In this document: in pieces, positions 43,544 through 52,168 of the stretch
Numbering within the stretch: the first letter of the stretch is position 1
Layout: every line of letters begins with the position of its first letter
Assembly (NCBI GenBank): GCA_009841405.1
Contig: VXLV01000032.1
Coordinates: 62,001 to 126,000 of the forward strand
Length of the DNA: 64,000 nt
From: Chloroflexota bacterium
GTDB taxonomy: Bacteria; Chloroflexota; Anaerolineae; Aggregatilineales; Phototrophicaceae
Reading direction: 5' to 3'
The notes under the pieces: model-generated
Database searches by the model: none
What the model was told of the DNA's origin: nothing
Seen by the model: the letters and a program-made list of their open reading frames with translations, nothing else
Made by a program: the position numbers and the translations under genes

Positions 43544-43716
43544 CTCCCACATTGTTCGACTGGGCGCGCCGCGCAGTCTGGCATCGCCTGCGGATGCCGC
43601 GGCGGACGCGTGTCGGAGCAGTGTGACGGCGTGTCCGGCAATGTCAAGCAGGGAGGATACAGGCGAAGAACTCAGTTAGGGATGGAACGCTCGCAATCAG
43701 TGAAAGGAATGTATCG

Positions 43717-45237
43717 ATGAAATTGTTAAGATCTCTAGCGCCGCTCGTGCTGATCGTCGCGCTGATAGTTGGCATGGGCATTGTGACTACCGCTCAGATG
43801 TCGGAGTCGGTGCTGCACGCGGCGCATGACGCCGAGTGGACCGGGCTGGATCCGCATGTCGCCAGCACTGTGTCGAGCTTCCACGTGCTGGCGAATGTCG
43901 TGGAATCCTTGACGACCAACAATGACAGTCTGGAACTGACGCCGCTGCTGGCTACCGATTGGTCGCAGTCGGAAGACGGCGCAACCTGGACGTTTAACTT
44001 GCGCGAAGGCGTGATGTTCTCCAACGGCGTAGAAATGACCTCCGAACATGTCGTCTTTTCGATGAATCGTATCCTCGACCCCGACACCGGCTCCGGTCGC
44101 GTCGCCTCAGTCGGCGGCGCGGGCACGGTTTGGGAAGCCATGGGCGATTATTCCGTGACCGTCACCACACCCGAGCCAAACGCGATTCTGCCGATTCTGC
44201 TTTCGAGCCGCGCAACAGCGGTTGTGCATCCCGACAGCGTCGATGAGAACGGCGTCATCGTCGTGCCGATTGGCACGGGCCCCTTCACGGTGGAAGACCT
44301 GGACGGCACGATTAGCATGACCCTGGCCAAGAATGAAAACTACTGGCAGGAGGGCTTGCCCTTGCTGGACGCGGTTGAAATCACTGTCATTCAGGAAGAC
44401 GCGGCCCGCGAAGCGGCGCTGATAGGCGGTGAAGTCGACTTCGTCACCAGCGTCGGCCGCCAGGCGGTGGCGGCCCTGCAAGAGAATCCCGATGTGACTG
44501 TGCTGGTGTCGCCGGCGCTGGCGTACAAGTACATCGGCTTGAATCTGATGCGCGAGCCCTATGACGATGTGCGCGTGCGCCAGGCCATCGCCTACGCGAT
44601 TAATCGCGACGACCTCTGCGCGGCGGGCGACTTCGGTTTGTGCACGCCGCTCTACGGCGGGCCAATCGATACGGCCAGCCCCTGGCACTTCGATTACGCG
44701 CCCTACTCGCAGAACATCGAGAAAGCCAAGGCGCTGATGGCGGAAGCCGGCTACGCCGACGGCTTCGATATGGAGCTGATGCCCACCTCGACATACCAGG
44801 ATACCGTGCGGCAAGCGCAAGTCTTGCAAGCGCAGTTGGCCGCCATCGGCATCCGCACGACCATCAACGCGCCGGAATGGGCCGAATGGCTGGAGCTCGA
44901 AGGCAACTTCCGTTATGACGGCTACATCTGCAGCTGGAACGGCTTGATTGACGTCGAGCAGTACTACTATCTGCAGCATCGCACCGATGAAGTCTTCAAC
45001 TTCACCGGCTACAGTGATCCGGCATTTGACGCGCTGGTCGAAGAGGGACGCACCATCTCGGACTTTGACGAGCGTTACGCCATCTACGAGCAGGCTAATC
45101 AGATTCTGGTTGACGCAGTACCCTACGTGTACTTCTACAACCCGGCATTCGTCCGCGCGATGAGCCCGAGCGTTCAGGGTTATGTCTTGCGCCCGGACAA
45201 CAACAATCTCTACATGAACACCTGGCTCGAAGGCTAG
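43717..45237 (+). CDS. Peptide/opine-type ABC substrate-binding protein (SBP family 5, DppA-like)
   Basis: 506 aa, with AAAGGAA before ATG 43717. The signal peptide is hydrophobic (APLVLIVALIVGMGIVTTAQ). The family-5 fold is plain: LDPHVASTVSSFHVLANVVESL, LATDWSQSEDGATWTFNLREGVMFSNG, GTGPFTVEDLD, YKYIGLNLMREPYDDVRVRQAIAYAINRDDL and AKALMAEAGY. Ligands in this family include di- and oligopeptides, nickel, heme and some oligosaccharides, so the label peptide is only the most likely. It is the first gene of a three-gene operon with DppB- and DppC-type permeases. Confidence 0.92.
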   Translation: MKLLRSLAPLVLIVALIVGMGIVTTAQMSESVLHAAHDAEWTGLDPHVASTVSSFHVLANVVESLTTNNDSLELTPLLATDWSQSEDGATWTFNLREGVMFSNGVEMTSEHVVFSMNRILDPDTGSGRVASVGGAGTVWEAMGDYSVTVTTPEPNAILPILLSSRATAVVHPDSVDENGVIVVPIGTGPFTVEDLDGTISMTLAKNENYWQEGLPLLDAVEITVIQEDAAREAALIGGEVDFVTSVGRQAVAALQENPDVTVLVSPALAYKYIGLNLMREPYDDVRVRQAIAYAINRDDLCAAGDFGLCTPLYGGPIDTASPWHFDYAPYSQNIEKAKALMAEAGYADGFDMELMPTSTYQDTVRQAQVLQAQLAAIGIRTTINAPEWAEWLELEGNFRYDGYICSWNGLIDVEQYYYLQHRTDEVFNFTGYSDPAFDALVEEGRTISDFDERYAIYEQANQILVDAVPYVYFYNPAFVRAMSPSVQGYVLRPDNNNLYMNTWLEG

Positions 45238-45246
45238 CCGATACGA

Positions 45247-45275
45247 GGGGCGGGTTGGCGTCGCTGGCCCGCCCC
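45247..45275 (+). promoter_or_regulatory. Intercistronic stem-loop between binding protein and permease genes (peptide system)
   Basis: GGGGCGGG (45247-45254) and CCCGCCCC (45268-45275) make a perfect 8-bp GC stem, 9 bases after the stop and 41 bases before the permease start. There is no T-run. Confidence 0.6.
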
Positions 45276-45315
45276 ATACAGATTTCCCCCAGCCATTGGC
45301 ATAGCGCTGAGAGGC

Positions 45316-46272
45316 GTGAGCAGCTTGAACTATCAGTATGTTTTGCAGCGATTGTTCACGGCGCTGATCGTTGTGCTGGGCGTCACCTTTGTCGTCTTCA
45401 TGATCATGCAGATCGTACCGGGAGATCCGGCGCGCGTTGTTTTAGGTCCTTACGCCAGCGATGAGTCGGTTGCCGGCTTGCGCGAACGCCTGGGGCTGAA
45501 TCGGCCCTTTTTTGTGCAGTACGCGGCATGGTTGGGCGGGGTTGTTCAGGGCGACTTCGGCCAGAGCCTGCTCAACGGGCAGGAGGTGGCGCCGCAGTTG
45601 TGGGGGCGGGTCGGGCCTTCGTTTGAGTTGGCAATGGTATCGCTCTTCGTTGGCTTGGCTATCGCCTTTCCCGTGGGCATGATTTCCGCGTTAAAGCCCG
45701 GCAGCGCCATCGACATCGCGGCGACGCTCTTCAGCCAAATCGGCGTCTCCGTGCCGACCTTTTGGATGGGCATCCTGCTGGTGATCGTTTTCGCCCTGCA
45801 GTTGCGCGTGCTGCCGCCCAGCGGTTATACGCCAATCACCGAAGACCCGGGCGACTGGCTCGCGCATATTGTCCTGCCCGCTTTCACCGCCGGTTTCGTC
45901 AGCGCCTCGATTCAGACGCGCTTCATCCGCAGCGCCATGCTGGATGTCTTGAGCGCCAACTACGTCCAGACCGCCCGCGCCAAAGGCCTGGCGGAGCGTA
46001 GAGTCATCGTCAATCACGCCTTGCGCAATGCGCTTATCAATATTGTCACGATTATCGGCTTGCAGATTACCGCGCTATTCAGCGGCATCGTCATCGTCGA
46101 AGTCGTATTCTCCTGGCCCGGTCTGGGCCGGCTGGCGCTCAACGCTGTGTTGGAGCGGGATTATCCGCTGCTGCAAGGGGCGGTCTTCTGCGTCGCGCTG
46201 ATGGTGACCATCGTGAATCTATTCATAGACTTGCTGTATTTCTTTCTCGATCCACGAATTGAGTTTGCCTAG
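45316..46272 (+). CDS. Peptide-type ABC permease (DppB-like)
   Basis: 318 aa from a GTG start whose ribosome site (GAGAGG) is close. The N-terminus LQRLFTALIVVLGVTFVVFMIMQIVPGDPARVVLGPYAS is a DppB signature, as is GDFGQSLLNGQEV. The EAA-type loop (ARAKGLAERRVIVNHALRNALI) docks the ATPase. Six transmembrane segments are predicted. The DppC-like gene starts 12 bases downstream. DppD and DppF ATPases are not in the window. Confidence 0.94.
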   Translation: MSSLNYQYVLQRLFTALIVVLGVTFVVFMIMQIVPGDPARVVLGPYASDESVAGLRERLGLNRPFFVQYAAWLGGVVQGDFGQSLLNGQEVAPQLWGRVGPSFELAMVSLFVGLAIAFPVGMISALKPGSAIDIAATLFSQIGVSVPTFWMGILLVIVFALQLRVLPPSGYTPITEDPGDWLAHIVLPAFTAGFVSASIQTRFIRSAMLDVLSANYVQTARAKGLAERRVIVNHALRNALINIVTIIGLQITALFSGIVIVEVVFSWPGLGRLALNAVLERDYPLLQGAVFCVALMVTIVNLFIDLLYFFLDPRIEFA

Positions 46273-46284
46273 GGCGGCCGGGCA

Positions 46285-47190
46285 ATGACTTTAGGCAAGC
46301 CAGAACCGGCGCTGAATCGTATTGATGCCGACCAGAGTCTGGGGCCGGCCAACACGCTCTGGCGGGACGCCGGACGTCGCTTGCTGCGCCATCGCTTGGC
46401 GATGTTTGGCCTGCTCGTGCTGCTGATCGTATTGGTGATGGGCATATTCGGGCCCGCCATCACGCCTTACGACCCCAACGGCATGGACTTCGGGGATCGC
46501 TTCGCCAGTCCCTCCTTCGCCCACCTTATGGGCACGGACGACTTCGGCCGCGACACGTTTTCACGCATCATCATTGGCGCGCGCGTATCCTTGCAAGTCG
46601 GATTCGTCGCTGTGAGCGTCGCGACGGTCGTTGGCGTCGGACTGGGCTTGATCGCCGGCTACGGCTCGCGCTTGACTGACGAGGTCATCATGCGCGCCAT
46701 GGATATTTTGTACGCCTTCCCGGCGATTCTGCTGGCGATCGCCATCATGGCGGCGCTGGGCAAAGGCATCGGCAACGCCATGATCGCCATCGGTCTGGTC
46801 TATATTCCCATATTCGCCCGCATAGCGCGCGCGGCGGTGCTCGGCATTCGCAACGAAGAATTCATCATCGCGGCTAAAGCCATGGGCGCCGGCGACGCGC
46901 GCATCGTGATCGCGCATGTGCTGCCCAATGTACTGTCGCCGATCATCGTCGAGATCACCCTGAGCCTGGCCTTCGCGATCCTGGCCGAGGCGTCGCTGAG
47001 TTTCTTCGGTCTAGGCACGCAGCCGCCCGATCCGAGCTGGGGGCGGATGCTCGCCGAAGGGCGCGATTTCTTCCGCCAATCGGGCTGGATGGGGGTGTTC
47101 CCGGGCCTGGCGATATTCTTCACGGTCATGGGCTTCAATTTCCTGGGCGACGGGCTGCGTGACGCGCTCGATCCCAAGCTGCGGCGTTAG
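46285..47190 (+). CDS. Peptide-type ABC permease (DppC-like)
   Basis: 301 aa. The N-terminal LLRHRLAMFGLLVLLIVLVMGIFGPAITPYDPN, GTDDFGRDTFSRIIIGARVSL, and the loop AAKAMGAGDARIVIAHVLPNVLSPII are family hallmarks, as is FFGLGTQPPDPSWGRMLAEGR. It forms the pore with the DppB-like subunit. The usual two ATPase genes do not follow; instead a polytopic methyltransferase-fold gene starts 9 bases on, so the operon may continue into unrelated genes or the ATPases are shared from elsewhere. Confidence 0.94.
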   Translation: MTLGKPEPALNRIDADQSLGPANTLWRDAGRRLLRHRLAMFGLLVLLIVLVMGIFGPAITPYDPNGMDFGDRFASPSFAHLMGTDDFGRDTFSRIIIGARVSLQVGFVAVSVATVVGVGLGLIAGYGSRLTDEVIMRAMDILYAFPAILLAIAIMAALGKGIGNAMIAIGLVYIPIFARIARAAVLGIRNEEFIIAAKAMGAGDARIVIAHVLPNVLSPIIVEITLSLAFAILAEASLSFFGLGTQPPDPSWGRMLAEGRDFFRQSGWMGVFPGLAIFFTVMGFNFLGDGLRDALDPKLRR

Positions 47191-47199
47191 GCGCGCGCA

Positions 47200-49431
47200 G
47201 TGAACAGAACGCTGCCACGCCAGCGACTGGTCGGCACGGCCCTGCTGTCGGCCAGCGCGCTGCTGCTGGAAATCGCTTTGACCCGGCTTTTCTCCCTTCT
47301 CTATTTCCCGCCTTATGTTTATTTCATCATTTCTGTCTCCATACTTGGCGTCGGCATTGGCGCTGCATTGCCGGCTATCCGCCCGGCGCTGGCCGCCGAG
47401 GTACGCCTGGCGCTGTATGCCGTCGCCGCCGCGTTCGCGACTTTTCTGCTGCTGTTGCTGGCGACCCTGGCGCCCGCGGCATCACTACAGATTCCATTGT
47501 TCGCGCTGCTGGCGCTGACATTCGCGTGCTTCGGCCTGGCGGTTTCGTCCATCTTCAGTCTACATCCCGCGGCCGGTCGGGTCCTGTACATGGCGGACTT
47601 GCTCGGCGCGGGTGTTGGCGCATTGCTGGCGATACCGCTGCTGAATCAATTTGGCGCGGTTAACGCGGGGCTGGTTGCGGTTGTGGGTTTCTCTCTCGCC
47701 GGCGTTTATTTCGCGGCTGGGCGCCAAGCCCTGGCGGCGCTAGGCGCGCTCGGTCTGTTTGCGCTGGCATTCGCGGCGAACGCGGCGGCCGATATTCTGC
47801 CCATAGACTTGGTGTCCCTTACCAGCGAGAAGCCTATCGTCGCCGCGCTGCAATCTGGCGGCGAAATCCTCGAGAGCCGGTGGGATGCTTTCGCTCGTAC
47901 GGATTTGCTCGATCCCGGCGCTGGCCAGCCCTTGCGGATTTACGTCGATGGCGGGGCCGCGTCGATCATGCCCAGCCAGGCGCGCGCTGCCGAGCTGATG
48001 CGCGACATCGGATTCTTCCCCTTCGCCACCGAGCAGCCGGAACGCGTCTTCATCCTGGGGCCCGGGGCCGGGCTGGATGTGTTCTTCGCGCGCCAGGGTC
48101 GCGCCCGGGCGGTGACTGCGGTCGAGGTTAATCGCGCTGCGACTGCGATTGTTGATGAGTGGCGCGCTTACAACGGCGGTGTTTACGCGTCGCCCGGCGT
48201 AACCGTGATCGTAGACGATGGCCGGAGCGCGCTGCGGCGATCTGACGAGGAGTACGATCTCATTTATCTGTCGCAAGTTGTGACCCTGGCTGCCGAGCGT
48301 GGCGGATACGCGCTATCTGAGAATGCGATTTACACGGTTGATGCCTTCGCCGAGTATCTGTCGCACCTGGCCGACGGCGGGCATATCGCGCTGAAGCTCT
48401 ACGATGAAGTCACGCTGACGCGCGCGCTGTCGACCGCGCTGGCGGCTCTCCGGCTGCAGGGCCTGGACGACCAGCGGGCGCTGAGCCACTTGATGGCCTT
48501 CGTGGATGACAAAAGCACGCCGCCGGTTCCCTTGCTCTTGATCGGTGAACGGGCCTTTGACGAGGACGATTCGCTGGTGCTGGGCGCGATTGCGCGCGAT
48601 GTCGGCTTTACGCCGCTGCTGCTGCCGCATGTGCTGGCGCAGCCGCCGCTGGACACGGTGGCCGACGGCGCCCAGACTTTCGACGCCATTGTCGCCGCGT
48701 CCGCTGCCGATATATCCGCGCCAAGCGACGACTGCCCTTATTTCTTTCAACTGGAACGGGGCATACCGGCCAGCCTGTTGCCTCTGGCCGCCATCGTCGC
48801 CCTGCTCACGCTGCTATTGCTTATTCTCTACCTTCGCAACTGCACGCAATCTCGGGCGAGGGTTTGGCGCTCCCTGCCGCTGTATTTCGCCGCGCTCGGC
48901 GTCGGATTCATCGCCCTTGAGATTTACGCGATCCATCAGACGCGGCTCTTCCTCGGGCATCCGACGATGGCGGTGACCCTGGTGCTGGTCACATTCTTGG
49001 TCGGCGGCGGCATCGGCAGCGGGCTCAGCCAACTGCCTGTCGCGCGCGCGCTGCGCCAGCGCCCGCCGTTGCTTACCGCGCTGGTTGTCCTGCTTGTCAT
49101 CGTCTGGAGCGCCATTTGGCCCGCGGCAAGCCGCGCGCTTGTCGCCGCCGATTTATCGTTGCGCGCGGCGGCGGCTGTGATGTCGCTGCTGCCCTTGACG
49201 CTTGTGCTGGGCATTCCTTTCCCGCAGGCGCTGGAGAGCGCGGGCAAGCTTGGCGCGCGCCATATCGCGGTCGCCTGGTCGGTGAATGGCTTGATGACGG
49301 TGGTAGGCTCGGTAGCCGCCGTGATACTGTCGATCACGCTGGGTTTCAGCGCGGTTTTTCTTTTGGGCGGCGGCGCGTATGCCCTGGCGACGCTCGTGTC
49401 GCTTTGGGCGCAGCGCCGGGAGGAGTCATGA
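47200..49431 (+). CDS. Polytopic membrane protein with spermidine-synthase-like methyltransferase-fold domain
   Basis: 743 aa from GTG 47200. About seven transmembrane helices (1-200) start with the family-typical SASALLLEIALTRLFSLLYFPPYVYF. A soluble domain (about 215-520) carries a nucleotide-binding Rossmann core: RVFILGPGAGLDVFFARQ, TAVEVNRAATAIV, VTVIVDDGRSALRRS. A second membrane block follows (about 530-740). In spermidine synthases the core is followed by YDxIxxDxxDP; here it reads YDLIYLSQVV, so the catalytic Asp is missing and aminopropyl transfer is unlikely. Function unknown. It overlaps the S9 peptidase gene by 4 bases (ATGA), implying linked production. Confidence 0.8.
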   Translation: MNRTLPRQRLVGTALLSASALLLEIALTRLFSLLYFPPYVYFIISVSILGVGIGAALPAIRPALAAEVRLALYAVAAAFATFLLLLLATLAPAASLQIPLFALLALTFACFGLAVSSIFSLHPAAGRVLYMADLLGAGVGALLAIPLLNQFGAVNAGLVAVVGFSLAGVYFAAGRQALAALGALGLFALAFAANAAADILPIDLVSLTSEKPIVAALQSGGEILESRWDAFARTDLLDPGAGQPLRIYVDGGAASIMPSQARAAELMRDIGFFPFATEQPERVFILGPGAGLDVFFARQGRARAVTAVEVNRAATAIVDEWRAYNGGVYASPGVTVIVDDGRSALRRSDEEYDLIYLSQVVTLAAERGGYALSENAIYTVDAFAEYLSHLADGGHIALKLYDEVTLTRALSTALAALRLQGLDDQRALSHLMAFVDDKSTPPVPLLLIGERAFDEDDSLVLGAIARDVGFTPLLLPHVLAQPPLDTVADGAQTFDAIVAASAADISAPSDDCPYFFQLERGIPASLLPLAAIVALLTLLLLILYLRNCTQSRARVWRSLPLYFAALGVGFIALEIYAIHQTRLFLGHPTMAVTLVLVTFLVGGGIGSGLSQLPVARALRQRPPLLTALVVLLVIVWSAIWPAASRALVAADLSLRAAAAVMSLLPLTLVLGIPFPQALESAGKLGARHIAVAWSVNGLMTVVGSVAAVILSITLGFSAVFLLGGGAYALATLVSLWAQRREES

Positions 49432-51242
49432 ACGCGGACGTGAAATCGACATCTGATGAGACAATCAAGAGGATGGCGCGGGTCGGAAGTTGCTGGTCGC
49501 CGACATTTTCGCCCGACGGACTCAAGCTGGCGTTCGTCAGCGATATGACGGGCAGCCCTCAAATTTGGCAGCTGCCAGCAGCCGGCGGCTACCCGCGCGC
49601 GGTTACAGCCTTTGAGGAACAAATCAGCGAGGTCAGTTGGTCGCCGGCGGGCGACTGGCTGGCGATACAAGCGGCGCCGGGCGGGGGCATGAACTCCCAG
49701 ATTGACCTCGTGCGGCTGAACGGCGCCGGTCGTCGGCGCATCACGCCCGGCGGCGCGACCAATAATTGGCTGAATTGCTGGATGCCCGACGGCGCCGCCC
49801 TGATCTTCTCGTCAAACATGGACGACGCCAATTCGATGAACAGCTACCTGTATTGTATGAAGACTGGCGAAACGCGCCGAATCGCGGTCAACAGCGGTGT
49901 CGGCGTCGTGGAGCATGTCGCGCGGGATGGCGGGCAATTCCTGCTGAGTCGCGTGGTCTACCGCGGCGACAACAATATTTTTCTTGCGAGCCTGGAAAAT
50001 GACGATGAGCGCCTGCTGACTGAACATGAGCCGCCGGCCAGCTTCGGCAACGCCCGCTTCTCGCATGACGGCGGCAGCGTGTTTATGCTGACCAACCGCG
50101 ACCATGACCTGGCTTGTTTCGTCCGGGTCCGACTGGAACAGGGCGCGGCGTGGGAGACATTGCAGTCGCGCGCTGACGCCGAGCTGGAGCAATTCGCCGT
50201 CGCTGCCGAAGACAGGCTGTCGGCGCTGGTATGGAATTGCGCCGGTCGGCATGAATTGGAATTGTTCGATCTTGCTGTGAATCGACTCGTAGCCAAAATC
50301 GGTTTGCCGGGCGAGATCGTTGACGAAATCCGCTTCTCGACTGACGGCGACAAGTTGGCCCTTGTCGTCTCCGGCGCCAGGCTGCCGCAAGACATCTGGC
50401 TGTTGGACACGGCCGATCGGCGCTTGCGGCGGCTCACGCATAGTCCGCACGTAGGCGTGGATTTGGATGCGCTTGCGGGCGCGGAATTGCGCCGCTACAC
50501 CGCTCATGACGGCTTGCACTTGACCGGTTGGCTTTACAGGCCGACGGCGGGCAGCGCGCCCTATCCGACAGTGCTGAGTTTCCACGGCGGGCCCGAAGGC
50601 CAGGAGCAGCCACGCTTTCGTTATGAGTATCAGGCGCTGGTTTCGCAGGGCATCGCCGTCTTCGCGCCCAATGTTCGCGGCTCGTCGGGCTTCGGCAAGC
50701 GCTTCGTCAACCTGGATAACGGCGCGCTGCGCGTGGACGCCATCCAGGACATCGCCTCGACCGCGCGCTATCTGATTGAGAGCGGATTGACCACGCCGGG
50801 CCGGGTCGGCATTATGGGCGGGTCCTACGGCGGCTACATGACCATGGCTGGCCTGGCGGAGTTTCCCGACCTGTTCGCCGCCGGCGTCAATATCTATGGG
50901 TTGGTCAATTTCAAGACCTTCTTTGAGCAGACCGAACCCTGGATGGCGGCAATCTCCAAAATCGAATACGGCGACCCGGAGACGGAAGGCGACTTGCTGG
51001 ACGCGCTGTCGCCGATCCACAATCTGGACCGCGTTGCCGCGCCGGTGCTGGTGCTGCACGGCGCCAATGATACCAATGTGCCGGTCTATGAAGCCGAGCA
51101 GGTCGTTGCGAAGTTGCGCGCGCGCGGCCTGCCCGTCGAGTACATCTTGTTCCCGGACGAAGGGCACGGCTTCCGCAAAGAGGAGAATCGGATCGCCACC
51201 GCCATCGCCGTCGTCAACTGGTTCGCCGAGTATCTATTGTAG
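49428..51242 (+). CDS. S9-family prolyl-oligopeptidase / acylaminoacyl-peptidase-like hydrolase
   Basis: 604 aa from ATG 49428 (GGAGG upstream, ATGA overlap with the previous gene); the longer frame to 49116 lies inside that gene. The N-terminal beta-propeller is made of WD40/TolB-like blades (SPTFSPDGLKLAFVSDMTGSPQIWQLP, SEVSWSPAGDWLAIQA). The C-terminal alpha/beta-hydrolase has Ser466 in GGSYGGYMTMA, Asp in GANDTNVPVYEAE and His in DEGHGFRKEENR. SFHGGPEGQ marks the oxyanion region. No signal peptide is seen, so it probably cleaves peptides in the cytoplasm. Its location behind a peptide importer fits processing of imported peptides. Confidence 0.92.
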   Translation: MNADVKSTSDETIKRMARVGSCWSPTFSPDGLKLAFVSDMTGSPQIWQLPAAGGYPRAVTAFEEQISEVSWSPAGDWLAIQAAPGGGMNSQIDLVRLNGAGRRRITPGGATNNWLNCWMPDGAALIFSSNMDDANSMNSYLYCMKTGETRRIAVNSGVGVVEHVARDGGQFLLSRVVYRGDNNIFLASLENDDERLLTEHEPPASFGNARFSHDGGSVFMLTNRDHDLACFVRVRLEQGAAWETLQSRADAELEQFAVAAEDRLSALVWNCAGRHELELFDLAVNRLVAKIGLPGEIVDEIRFSTDGDKLALVVSGARLPQDIWLLDTADRRLRRLTHSPHVGVDLDALAGAELRRYTAHDGLHLTGWLYRPTAGSAPYPTVLSFHGGPEGQEQPRFRYEYQALVSQGIAVFAPNVRGSSGFGKRFVNLDNGALRVDAIQDIASTARYLIESGLTTPGRVGIMGGSYGGYMTMAGLAEFPDLFAAGVNIYGLVNFKTFFEQTEPWMAAISKIEYGDPETEGDLLDALSPIHNLDRVAAPVLVLHGANDTNVPVYEAEQVVAKLRARGLPVEYILFPDEGHGFRKEENRIATAIAVVNWFAEYLL

Positions 51243-51334
51243 GATGCAAGTGACTCGACGGCGCTGGTGATAGATTGCGCCAGATTTGCTAACATAGACT
51301 GGCTAGGCATTGGGGCATTACCAAGGTGAGGACT

Positions 51335-52168
51335 ATGAGTGAGATGACAATTGGTTGCGCGCTATGGACGCTGGGGGCGACCCCGGATGTGGCGGCTCTG
51401 GCGCGACAGATGGAGATCGCGGCGAATATTGGCTGCACATCAGTACAACCCTGGATCGTGGACTTTGAGTTTCGTCCCTGCATCCTCGATCCCGAAGTTG
51501 GCTCCGCCGCCGACCGCCGCGAAGTCATGCGAATTGCCGAGTCGCTTGGCCTCTCGTTCAGCGGCTTCTGCGCCCAGTTGCAGGGCGCCGTGACATATGG
51601 CGGGCTGGAGGAGCGCGAGGGCTTGCGCTGGCGGATCGACAAGACCAAGACCGCGCTGGATACCGCCGCTGAGCTGGGTGGTACTATCGTCACCACGCAC
51701 GCCGGCGTCTTGCCCGAGGAAAAGACCGACCCGGCTTATCAGATTCTGCTGGAATCAGTGGGCGAGATCGCCGAGCACGGCGCGAGCGTCGGCGTCTACT
51801 TCGCCATGGAAACAGGCCAGGAAACGCCGCAAGCGCTGGGCGATTTCATTGACGAAGTGGGCAATCCCTGGCTGAAAGTCAACTACGATCCCTGCAACCT
51901 GCTGAGATTCGGTTCGGAAGCTGGCACGGTTCGGGGTGTATATGACCTGGGTGACAAGATCATCCACACGCACGCCAAGGACTGGAATCCTGAAACACGG
52001 CAAGCCACCTGCGGTGAAGGACTTGTGCCCTGGGACGCGTACATGGGGGCGCTGCGGGACATCGGCTATCAGGGCGTGCTGGCCATTGAAGACGAGACCG
52101 GCAACGACGACATGATCGGCTCGATTGCGCGCAGCTACGCATTCTTGAAAGGCTACTTCAATGATTAA
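51335..52168 (+). CDS. Xylose-isomerase-like TIM-barrel protein (sugar phosphate isomerase/epimerase family)
   Basis: 277 aa from ATG 51335, with GGTGAGG upstream. It is an AP-endonuclease-2/xylose-isomerase-like barrel. The likely metal ligands are Glu in YFAMETGQE, Asp in VNYDPCNLL, His in IIHTHAKDW and Glu in LAIEDETGND. This family includes inosose dehydratase, hydroxypyruvate isomerase and ketose epimerases. It overlaps a Gfo/Idh/MocA oxidoreductase gene by 8 bases, a very common pairing in sugar or polyol catabolism, and likely forms a two-gene unit with it. The substrate is not decided. Confidence 0.9.
   Translation: MSEMTIGCALWTLGATPDVAALARQMEIAANIGCTSVQPWIVDFEFRPCILDPEVGSAADRREVMRIAESLGLSFSGFCAQLQGAVTYGGLEEREGLRWRIDKTKTALDTAAELGGTIVTTHAGVLPEEKTDPAYQILLESVGEIAEHGASVGVYFAMETGQETPQALGDFIDEVGNPWLKVNYDPCNLLRFGSEAGTVRGVYDLGDKIIHTHAKDWNPETRQATCGEGLVPWDAYMGALRDIGYQGVLAIEDETGNDDMIGSIARSYAFLKGYFND

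Larger units (their letters stand above)
43256..43716. other. 461-base divergent regulatory region between liv and dpp-type operons
   Basis: No gene is seen. It contains two outward-facing -35 boxes about 33 bases apart, each listed separately, and a further TTGACA-like word near 43389 without a -10. The dpp-side leader (43550-43716) is long, about 165 bases, and shows no recognisable riboswitch. Confidence 0.5.

Noticed and set aside
47200..49431. Annotation as active spermidine synthase
   Set aside because: The catalytic Asp region reads YDLIYLSQVV and the protein is polytopic; only the fold is supported.
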